Shown: positions 26,370 through 33,143 of the stretch, piece by piece
How positions within the stretch are numbered: position 1 is the first letter of the stretch
How the letters are laid out: each line of letters starts with the position of its first letter
NCBI GenBank assembly: GCA_025457915.1
Contig: JALOTL010000002.1
Span: 1 to 64,000 of the forward strand
Reading direction: 5' to 3'
DNA from: Spirochaetota bacterium
GTDB lineage: Bacteria; Spirochaetota; UBA4802; UBA5550
Length of the DNA: 64,000 nt
Translations under genes and position numbers: made by a program
The notes under the pieces: model-generated
What the model saw: the letters and a program-made list of their open reading frames with translations, nothing else
Database searches by the model: none
What the model was told of the DNA's origin: nothing

Positions 26370-27641
26370 ATGAGGCTAATCTTCGAAATCAACATATCGG
26401 TCAAAAAGGGAAGCCTCCCCGACCTCATCCATAAGCTTACCCGCGGCGGCTGCGAGATCCAGAGGCTCGGCCTTACGGAGATGGCCGGCGGTGAAGAAGC
26501 CTATACCATCGAGGCCGTATACCATAAAAGCGAAGGCTTCAACGAATTCATATCCGAAATATCCGCTTCCGACGAAAGGTTCAGGACCATATCCGTAAGG
26601 AACTCCCTGCAGGACAAGATATCCGGCGGCCTGCTGTCTTTTTCATCAAGGCTTCCCCTGGAGAACATGAGCGACTACCTTACCGGATTGATAGGCGGGC
26701 ACGACCTCATCCAGGAAAAGATCAGTGAGGGAAAGGGATCGGAATTCGCCGGGGTCGCGAGAAGCGTGGGGCTCGTGTCCGGGGTAAGGTCCGGCGATGA
26801 ATCGAAGATCAAGGAGATCCTCAGCAGGTATTCCTCGGCCGAAAAGGACTCCGTCCTCATCAACCGCTTCACCGGGCTGAACGCCTTCCCTGTCGTCATC
26901 AGGTGCGACCAGCCGGAGGATTTTCTCAAGCACCTGAAGTCCATTGAAAGCAATTTTTCCGCCGTAAGAATTTTCGACGTCGACGGCGCCGACATGATGA
27001 TGTACGGCCAGATAATGTCCGGGATCAATATCCCGGTGCTCTCGAGGATGCTCGACGACATACCGGTATATCTTCTGGCGCTTGCCGGCAGGGTCGTTTC
27101 AAAGAACAGGCTGATATGGAAGGAACTCACGGCCGGTGTTGTGGGGATCGACGTATCCACGATAAGGACCTCGGTGCTGCTCGCCAAGATGGGGTGCAGG
27201 AGGGTGCTGGGATACGAAAACAACGAAAAATACATGCTCTCCTTCGAAAATTTCGGGGGCCTCGCCACAACGGCTGTGAACATCTTCGAGAACGCCGACA
27301 TAATTTTCCTTTTAAAAAGGAACTTCGACAGGAGCGAGCTTGCGAACCTCAGGCCGGGTCAGTACCTGATAAGCATGTTCGAGCTTGACGACTCCGAATT
27401 GAAGATCATCAAGGACAGGGGAATAAGGGAGGTCATAAGGGGCGACATCGAATCGCTTTCAATGATTTTTCCGGGCGTGCTCATGGGGCTCGTTAAATCC
27501 GGGAAGAGCTCCTTCAATGATTCCATGGTGCTGGGTCTTTCGAAAAAAATAGAGGGGATGCTGGGCGGCCAGTACAGGCTTCCGGACGTTTTCAGCGGCA
27601 TCCATGACGAGATAGCGGAGGCCGTTTCATCTGAAATCTGA
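26370..27641 (+). CDS. Malic-enzyme-like protein, probably catalytically degenerate
   Basis: The 423-residue protein begins with an ACT-like domain (about 1-80: RLIFEINISVKKGSLPDLIHKL). The rest follows the malic-enzyme layout: NRFTGLNAFPVVIRCDQPEDFLKHLKSI resembles the FKEFAGIDAFPI...DPDEIV stretch (given in short pieces NAFPVVIRCDQPEDFL and KHLKSI), SAVRIFDVDGADMMMYGQIM resembles GGINLEDI...CFEIE, and GINIPVLSRMLDDI stands where IPVFHDDQHG is normal. The metal-binding aspartates/glutamates and the glycine-rich NAD(P) loop (normally GAGAAG) are replaced (VVGIDVSTIRTSVLLAKMG). I infer a non-catalytic paralogue, perhaps regulatory through the ACT domain. It overlaps the next gene tail-to-tail by 15 nt. 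Confidence 0.55.
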   Translation: MRLIFEINISVKKGSLPDLIHKLTRGGCEIQRLGLTEMAGGEEAYTIEAVYHKSEGFNEFISEISASDERFRTISVRNSLQDKISGGLLSFSSRLPLENMSDYLTGLIGGHDLIQEKISEGKGSEFAGVARSVGLVSGVRSGDESKIKEILSRYSSAEKDSVLINRFTGLNAFPVVIRCDQPEDFLKHLKSIESNFSAVRIFDVDGADMMMYGQIMSGINIPVLSRMLDDIPVYLLALAGRVVSKNRLIWKELTAGVVGIDVSTIRTSVLLAKMGCRRVLGYENNEKYMLSFENFGGLATTAVNIFENADIIFLLKRNFDRSELANLRPGQYLISMFELDDSELKIIKDRGIREVIRGDIESLSMIFPGVLMGLVKSGKSSFNDSMVLGLSKKIEGMLGGQYRLPDVFSGIHDEIAEAVSSEI

Positions 27642-28424
27642 CGGGCCGAATTTTTCCGTGACTATTATCCACTCCAGGTTCCTGTGCCTGAACAGGCTGT
27701 AGGCCGTTTCGGCCCCGGCATTGTCAAGAAAATACATCACGCCGCTCTCGCCGAGGCCCTTGATGTTCATGCGGCCGAACTGCCCGTATTCCGACTGTAT
27801 CGAGGCGCTGTCCGCCGTGATTTTATACTTTTTATCGAGGCCGATGGCCTCTGATTTTTCCCCCACCGTTTCCCTGAGCCTGGCCATTCCGATCTGGAGC
27901 ACGAAGATCCCGGACGATGCCCCGTTTTCCAGCCGCGAAGAAATAAAGAGGGAATACCCGTCCTCCCTGTCGACCTTCAGAACGTCGCTGTAATAGGCGT
28001 CCCTTCCTGATTCGGTATAGCATTTATAAAGGCCGGAATTCTTGAGCTGCGTCGCCGCGTTTTTTCCGAAGACCCTGTCGTTTTTCATGGTATAGATCAC
28101 CGTGCCGGAGGAGTTCATCAGGATGTAGTCGCAGTACAATCCCCTCGTAACCGAATTTATAAGCCGGGTTATGGCCTCCCTTTCAAGAAGGTAGTATTTT
28201 CTTCCGCCTGAATCCATGCGGTGCAGGTGGGAAAGGTTCTTCACGAGGCCGTGCGAAATTATCACTTTCCCGGCCCTGGCCATGTCGGCCTCGCAGACGG
28301 AGAAAAGCCTTTTAAGCGAGATGGATGCCGGGTCTGCCGATCCGGGCGCCTGTCCGGTCGACATGATATCCGGTCCGGAAGTGCAGGAAATGATCAGTAT
28401 GGATAATAATATGGCTTTCTTCAT
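27627..28424 (-). CDS. Lipoprotein with Cache-like sensor domain
   Basis: The 265-residue protein has a signal peptide with lipobox IISC (Cys14). The mature part has a long helix (SISLKRLFSVCEADMARAG), then PAS/Cache-like beta strands: LYCDYILMNSSGTVIYTM, DRVFGKN, GYSLFISSRLENGASSGIFVLQIG, given here as separate short pieces DYILMNSSGTVIYT and GIFVLQIGMARL. This is the membrane-distal half of many small-molecule sensors, here detached from any signalling domain and anchored as a lipoprotein. The ligand is unknown. GGAG precedes the ATG by 8 nt. Its 3' end overlaps the convergent malic-enzyme-like gene by 15 nt. Confidence 0.65.
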   Translation of the reverse strand: MKKAILLSILIISCTSGPDIMSTGQAPGSADPASISLKRLFSVCEADMARAGKVIISHGLVKNLSHLHRMDSGGRKYYLLEREAITRLINSVTRGLYCDYILMNSSGTVIYTMKNDRVFGKNAATQLKNSGLYKCYTESGRDAYYSDVLKVDREDGYSLFISSRLENGASSGIFVLQIGMARLRETVGEKSEAIGLDKKYKITADSASIQSEYGQFGRMNIKGLGESGVMYFLDNAGAETAYSLFRHRNLEWIIVTEKFGPSDFR

Positions 28425-28648
28425 GTTAATCTCCGGGTTTTCTCTGGTTATATGATCGATAAATTAATAGCGGCGCATTAGAAAATTAGCCGGGGGACGG
28501 CTCCAGATAAAGAGAACCGTAATTATGCTTCAGGATTTTTATGAAAATTATTTCCGGTTTCATTGAAAATATTTGCATTGATTGATTCAGCCGGGGTATA
28601 TATGATATCGATCGATAATAAATTAGAACTAATCAAAGGTTATGTGAA

Positions 28649-29398
28649 ATGAAAAAAGTTATTTTTATAATGTTGTTTTTCGTTTTGACGGTTTTTGAAT
28701 TATCATCATTCGCTATAGGTTTCGGGGGATACGTAAACGGCGGACTGGGCCAGACCATGTGGGGAACAAGCAGGACTTCATCTGAAAAACATATCGGTTT
28801 CGGAGGCATCTTCGACACCAACGTCGGCAGTGATTCATTGTTCAATTACAGATTTTCTTTTTCCGCTGACAAATATGTATCGAAGATCAACCGTAGTGGT
28901 AAAAGAGTGAATTTTCCATTTGAACCGCCGGTTATAATCGTAGAAAATACTTTGAATTCAGGCAGGCTTAAGTTTTACAGGTACGGCATTGAGAATATTT
29001 TTGGGTTTGGTCTGATAAGGACCGATAAAATTCGTTTCTGGGTGGGCCCGGGCCTCGGAATAAATTATTCAGAGATAGAAAGGACGAGAATATTTTCATA
29101 TCAGACCATGCCGAGCGCTTTATATACCTATACCTGGCAGGCTATCCCGGTGCATAAAAGATTTAAAAGTATTACCGTAAATTTTGAATTGGCAATCGGA
29201 TTAAACGTGAATCTGACTGAAATGCTTTCCATATTCTTGCAGACAGGTGCAAGGTACTGTATGATGAATGGAGAAAAGGCTACAAAAATACATCAGCCCT
29301 ATTCCGGCTTCGGCCATGGATACGACTGTTACGCCAGGGCGGGTGTGATTTTCAGGTTCCTTGAGAACAAGAGCGGAAATGAACCTGTCAGTGAATAA
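28649..29398 (+). CDS. Outer-membrane barrel-like protein, family member 1
   Basis: The 249-residue protein has a signal peptide (about 1-22) and amphipathic strands rich in Gly and aromatics. Shared blocks with 31963-32676 and the fragment at 29710-29934 show one paralogous family: GFGGYVNGGLGQ, GGIFDTNVG...FNYRFSFSADKY, NIFGFGLIRTDKIRFWVGPGLGI (given as IFGFGLIRTDKIRFW) and IGLNVNLTEMLSIFLQTGA. Function unknown; a small surface-exposed barrel is likely. A terminator follows at 29457. It reads away from the minus-strand lipoprotein gene upstream. Confidence 0.7.
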   Translation: MKKVIFIMLFFVLTVFELSSFAIGFGGYVNGGLGQTMWGTSRTSSEKHIGFGGIFDTNVGSDSLFNYRFSFSADKYVSKINRSGKRVNFPFEPPVIIVENTLNSGRLKFYRYGIENIFGFGLIRTDKIRFWVGPGLGINYSEIERTRIFSYQTMPSALYTYTWQAIPVHKRFKSITVNFELAIGLNVNLTEMLSIFLQTGARYCMMNGEKATKIHQPYSGFGHGYDCYARAGVIFRFLENKSGNEPVSE

Positions 29399-29456
29399 AA
29401 GAAAGTGGAAACTGAAGATTAAAAAAATTTTTATGATCGACGGAAACGTCCCGATG

Positions 29457-29487
29457 AAAAAACCCCGGCGCAGACCGGGGTTTTTTT
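29457..29487. terminator. Bidirectional intrinsic terminator
   Basis: AAAAAACCCCGG-CGCAGA-CCGGGGTTTTTTT: a 12-bp arm with A- and T-runs. It ends the 28649-29398 transcript, and on the minus strand it lies immediately after the duplicated pcrA tail, where a pcrA terminator would be expected. Confidence 0.92.
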
Positions 29488-29676
29488 ACGGCATTTTTTC
29501 AAGGGGCGTGTATTTTTCGAGGAATGTCTTTTTCCCGCTCGTAAAAGCGATAGTCAGCTTGATGTTGTCGCCCTCGCCCTCTATCCTTTCGATCCTTCCC
29601 GGCCCGTATTTCGGGTGCATCACCCTTTCCTTTACGCTGAACATCGACCCGGTGTCCCTGGGCGCGTCGCCGGACC
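29477..29676 (-). repeat. Direct repeat, copy 1 (pcrA 3' end)
   Basis: About 200 bp nearly identical to 32945-33143 in the same orientation; comparing by eye I find four substitutions and one T-run length change. It covers the last 63 codons and the stop of pcrA plus the edge of its terminator. Confidence 0.95.
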
Positions 29677-29709
29677 GGAATTCCAGGTCCTCCTGTTCCC
29701 GTCCTGCCC
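29486..29709 (-). pseudogene. pcrA: Detached C-terminal fragment of pcrA
   Basis: Read on the minus strand this encodes the same C-terminus as the full pcrA (MFSVKERVMHPKYGPGR ... EKYTPLEKMP) with its stop codon at 29486-29488. The match continues past 29676 for about 16 nt after a 17-nt insertion that breaks the frame, and ends at about 29709, where the sequence switches to a barrel-gene fragment. There is no start codon or ATPase domain, so it is non-functional. Unlike the full gene, this copy is followed directly by a complete terminator. Confidence 0.92.
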
Positions 29710-29934
29710 GTCGGATTGAATTATCACATCTCCGAAACCATGACGCTTCTGTTCCAGTCTGGAGGAATGGTTTTTCTCTCTAAGGGCCCTGCGCACAACA
29801 GCTCGTGCTACGAGGGCGTAAGCGTGGGATATGAATACTACGGCAGGATGGGGATCATGTTCAGGTTCAATGAGACCTGGAGCGATGCGGCGCCTGTAAA
29901 GGACGTGAAAAAAGCCGAAGATGAAGGTGTCTGA
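29710..29934 (+). pseudogene. 3' fragment of a barrel-family gene
   Basis: The frame from 29710 reads VGLNYHISETMTLLFQSGG and continues to ...YYGRMGIMFRFNETW with a charged tail, stopping at 29932-29934. The beginning matches VIGLNYHLTESVSLSFEAA of the barrel protein at 31963-32676 and IGLNVNLTEMLSIFLQTGA of the one at 28649-29398. The first two thirds of the gene and its signal peptide are missing; the breakpoint abuts the duplicated pcrA tail. I call it a truncated third family member. Confidence 0.85.
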
Positions 29935-29982
29935 TGATTGGCCGGCGCATACAGATGATAAAGCCCTGCGTTTGGATTTTCA

Positions 29983-30606
29983 TCATTTTCTCTTGGTCAG
30001 CTCGTCTATTATCGATCTTCTGACCTGTATCATTGTTTTCAGTTCGGCTTCAGTGAATTTAACGAACTGAGGATCAAGTCCCTTCCTGTCTTCTGTAGCA
30101 ATAGTGTTGACCCTTTCGATATTGGCGGCCAGGCCGAGCCGCATGAATTCAAGAAGATCTGTCGGATATTCTTTGAGTTTTTCCTTTTTTTCCGCAAGGC
30201 CCTGCGTTAAATATTTTTCGGCGGGAATGCCCACGGTCTGATACGCGTTGAAATATGAATCGCTGAGTTTCTTCAAGTAATCCTTATATTCCGGACCGGA
30301 AGAGGATTTGACCTCTCTCAATCTCGTCTTAACATCGCTCATCGCCCCGCTTTCTTTCAAGGATGGTTTGTATTCTGGCTTCGTTTCGTTTTGAGGCAAA
30401 AGGCACGGACACCCCCTGTCTATATTATTATAAAAATCCTCCATTTCCATGGCCACGGCCTGTTTTTGTGCCGGCGTGAGCCCCTGTGAGACTGCAAGCC
30501 CGGACAATATATTTTTTGTCCGGCCCGTTGAAGATGCTTCTTCAGAACAACCGGCCGTCAGCAGGAAGGCAACGCCAATAACAACATATAAAACTTTAAA
30601 ACACAT
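29983..30606 (-). CDS. Lipoprotein of the surface operon
   Basis: The 207-residue protein has a signal peptide and a good lipobox (LTAGC, Cys20). The mature part is helical and charged, with a CPC pair (DRGCPCLLPQ, about 75-77) and an amphipathic stretch (YLTQGLAEKKEKLKEYPTD). AGGAGG precedes the ATG. It is the last gene of a minus-strand operon after the barrel protein and the SGNH hydrolase (15-nt gap). The helical tail may assist the secreted hydrolase; no family is recognised. Confidence 0.7.
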   Translation of the reverse strand: MCFKVLYVVIGVAFLLTAGCSEEASSTGRTKNILSGLAVSQGLTPAQKQAVAMEMEDFYNNIDRGCPCLLPQNETKPEYKPSLKESGAMSDVKTRLREVKSSSGPEYKDYLKKLSDSYFNAYQTVGIPAEKYLTQGLAEKKEKLKEYPTDLLEFMRLGLAANIERVNTIATEDRKGLDPQFVKFTEAELKTMIQVRRSIIDELTKRK

Positions 30607-30621
30607 ATAATACCTCCTGTT

Positions 30622-31944
30622 TCAAATCGGAGTGAATGTATAATAGGTGGTATTGATCACGAAAACCCAGTGAAACGGTTCCGCATAGAAAAACGCGTCA
30701 AGGACCGTATTGTATTTTAAAAGATAGCTTCTTTCATTCTCGCAGGTATCAACTGCCGTGACCTTGACTTCGCATGAAGGGACCATGGGGTCCATATTGA
30801 TTTTATAAAGGCCTTCGGTCATCTTTTCCGCGTTCGTCACGTCGAGGATATTGTTCTGGTCAGACACGCTGAAGATGTACGGTATAGGCGGAAGATAGAA
30901 ACCGCATAGCCCCACCCTGGTGATGCTGCCCGATGCCGGTCCTGAAACAGCCGGGGGATTCAATTCCGGCGTTCTGCAAAGGGCCGGGTTTTTCGGAAGC
31001 CATTTCAATGCCCCCAGCTTTTTCGCGATCATCTCCCCCCAGAGGGCGTTGCCGATCGGGGAGAAATGAACTCCATCGCCCGGTATGTAATCAATAGGCT
31101 GACAATTTATATTAAAAATCAACCTGCTAAAATACGTATCATGAGTATGTAAAAGTTCGACTCTGTTTTCAAAAGATGGATTCTTCTTCAATGAAGGAAT
31201 TAGAACGGAACTATATTTTGCATTATAGATAAGGACCATCATTTCAGCGATAAAATTCATCTGTACGTCCCAGTTCCAGTCTTTTTTATCTTTATCTTTA
31301 TATGATAATGCAACAGGTGCAATATCACTTAAAAGAACCTTATTTTGATTGTGACTGTTCAGAATTTTTGGTATGATGAAACTGAGGTTGCCGACCGCCC
31401 AGTCGGACGTGACATGCCCCCAGCAGGAAACGAAACAGAGGGAAACGAGAATGTCGCTCGCGCTTCCGAAAAGCTTGTCCCGCAGTGAGCTGTTCAAAAA
31501 TTTTTTCAAAGCATCAAGTATTCCTGGCATTTTATGTTTACCATTACTATTATCATCTTTATTCATCATGATAGGTAAATATAGATCATTCCCCCCGAGT
31601 GATATAAATGCCACATATGGCTCAACAGGTTCATTTAAAGGAGGATTTATTCTCATATTGTGATAAGTATTAACGAAAGTATCAATGCCTGTAAATGGTG
31701 GCAGAAACATAGGATCCATTCTCCACATGATAGTCGACCAGAACGGCCTGCCTTCATTGAATATTGCTTTCGGAGGGTTGGAAGTGTCTAAAACCGGTAC
31801 TGAAGTAGAAGAATATAAAGCATTTGTTATATATGGACTCTTTAGAAAAAAAGCTCGGCTGTCGCCCATGATAATCAGCGGATCACTTGCATTGGCAATA
31901 TTGTTCGAAATGAATATTATAAACATGAGTAATAATTTTTTCAT
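30622..31944 (-). CDS. Secreted SGNH-type hydrolase
   Basis: The 440-residue protein has a signal peptide (about 1-19, NIANA-S). The SGNH hydrolase blocks are in order: block I IIMGDSRAF with catalytic Ser29, block III ISLGGNDLYLP with the oxyanion Asn, and block V PGDGVHFSPIGN with the Asp-x-x-His pair near 290. A proline-rich linker (PELNPPAVSGPASGS) leads to a cysteine-containing C-terminal domain of about 110 residues. Such enzymes de-esterify or acylate glycans and lipids outside the cell. The gene is A/T-rich compared with the core genes. It lies 18 nt after the barrel gene, which supports joint export or surface display. Confidence 0.8.
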   Translation of the reverse strand: MKKLLLMFIIFISNNIANASDPLIIMGDSRAFFLKSPYITNALYSSTSVPVLDTSNPPKAIFNEGRPFWSTIMWRMDPMFLPPFTGIDTFVNTYHNMRINPPLNEPVEPYVAFISLGGNDLYLPIMMNKDDNSNGKHKMPGILDALKKFLNSSLRDKLFGSASDILVSLCFVSCWGHVTSDWAVGNLSFIIPKILNSHNQNKVLLSDIAPVALSYKDKDKKDWNWDVQMNFIAEMMVLIYNAKYSSVLIPSLKKNPSFENRVELLHTHDTYFSRLIFNINCQPIDYIPGDGVHFSPIGNALWGEMIAKKLGALKWLPKNPALCRTPELNPPAVSGPASGSITRVGLCGFYLPPIPYIFSVSDQNNILDVTNAEKMTEGLYKINMDPMVPSCEVKVTAVDTCENERSYLLKYNTVLDAFFYAEPFHWVFVINTTYYTFTPI

Positions 31945-31962
31945 AACTATCCTCTACAAATA

Positions 31963-32676
31963 TTACGATCCGAGTTTATATATGAAGGAGAAACTTATTT
32001 GACCCGTGTACCCGGCATTATGGATCATTTGTTTTCCTGATAATGGCGCAATATTGAAATAGTAAAAGAAAAAAGGAACTGGATATCCATCCAATATAGC
32101 AAGTCCACCCATCTGACTGAAACCCGTTAAATCGAATTCATAATGCATTATTTTTCTCATAAGATATGATACATCGAAAGCCGCTTCAAAAGACAAACTT
32201 ACCGACTCCGTCAAGTGATAGTTCAATCCGATAACCGGACCAGCCGAGATTGAAAAATAATTGAAGCCCTCTCTGAAACCGGCGGCTATCGCCAACTGGG
32301 GCCCAAACCAAAGCCTGACCGTGTCTGATGAATAAAGTCCGAACCCGAAATTATTATTGGCCTTAATATTATAAGTCGTTAAAAAGTGTTTTTTATTGAT
32401 TACAGATACTCCGCTTGAATAACTAGTATTATCAAACAACCTCTCCCAATATCTATCAACCCCAAGATTCAGCCTGTAATTGAATCCTTCCTTATCGACA
32501 TTGGTATCGTAAAGAAAACCCCCTCCCATCATAGATATGGATGGAAAACCGCCGTAATACTTGTTTGATATGCCGCCTCCTCCAGTGACATACCCGCCTA
32601 AACCGGAAGCGGCCATGCAGTTTATTGCCGTGAAAAACACGAAACCAGCAATCAGAATGACTGTTTCCTTTCTCAT
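31963..32676 (-). CDS. Outer-membrane barrel-like protein, family member 2
   Basis: The 237-residue protein has a signal peptide (about 1-23) and glycine/aromatic-rich strands. It shares GLGGYVTGGGG, GGGFLYDTNV, FNYRLNLGVDRYWE, NNFGFGLYSSDTVRLWFGP and IGLNYHLTESVSLSFEAA with the family member at 28649-29398. AAGGAG precedes the ATG. It heads the minus-strand operon with the SGNH hydrolase and a lipoprotein. Base composition is A/T-rich, unlike pcrA next to it. Confidence 0.72.
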   Translation of the reverse strand: MRKETVILIAGFVFFTAINCMAASGLGGYVTGGGGISNKYYGGFPSISMMGGGFLYDTNVDKEGFNYRLNLGVDRYWERLFDNTSYSSGVSVINKKHFLTTYNIKANNNFGFGLYSSDTVRLWFGPQLAIAAGFREGFNYFSISAGPVIGLNYHLTESVSLSFEAAFDVSYLMRKIMHYEFDLTGFSQMGGLAILDGYPVPFFFYYFNIAPLSGKQMIHNAGYTGQISFSFIYKLGS

Positions 32677-32944
32677 TTGATCTCCTTATTACTTAAGCGT
32701 TGATTTTATTCAAAAAATGACAAAAAATTTATGACATTATAACAGAGTCATCAATATTTGTCAATCGGGCGAATTGACTATGAAAAACCTAATCCTTTTA
32801 GGAAGCGAAACATCAGGGTTTTTGCTGATATCTATAATTGGGGAATTTGTATACATTAGATTATTGATAACCTTTTGTCTGTTGAATATCAGATAAATCA
32901 GGAGCTATGAATTAAATAGCAATGAAAGTATTCGTCGTTGACGC

Positions 32945-33143
32945 GGGGTTTTTTACGGCATTTTTTCGAGCGGCGTGTATTTTTCGAGGAAGGTCTTTTT
33001 CCCGCTCGTAAAAGCGATAGTCAGCTTGATGTTGTCGCCCTCTCCCTCTATCCTTTCGATCCTTCCCGGCCCGTATTTCGGGTGCATCACCCTTTCCTTT
33101 ACGCTGAACATCGACCCGGTGTCCCTGGGCGCGTCGCCGGACC
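32945..33143 (-). repeat. Direct repeat, copy 2 (inside pcrA)
   Basis: The pcrA-resident copy of the direct repeat, about 98% identical to 29477-29676. Here the GGGG and T-run lack the pairing CCCC arm, so no terminator forms after the stop. The 32677-32952 gap has no gene. Confidence 0.95.

Noticed and set aside
29361-29783. Open frame covering the pcrA-tail duplicate on the + strand
   Set aside because: The same frame exists antisense to the intact pcrA at 32938-33256, so it is a shadow of the minus-strand coding sequence.
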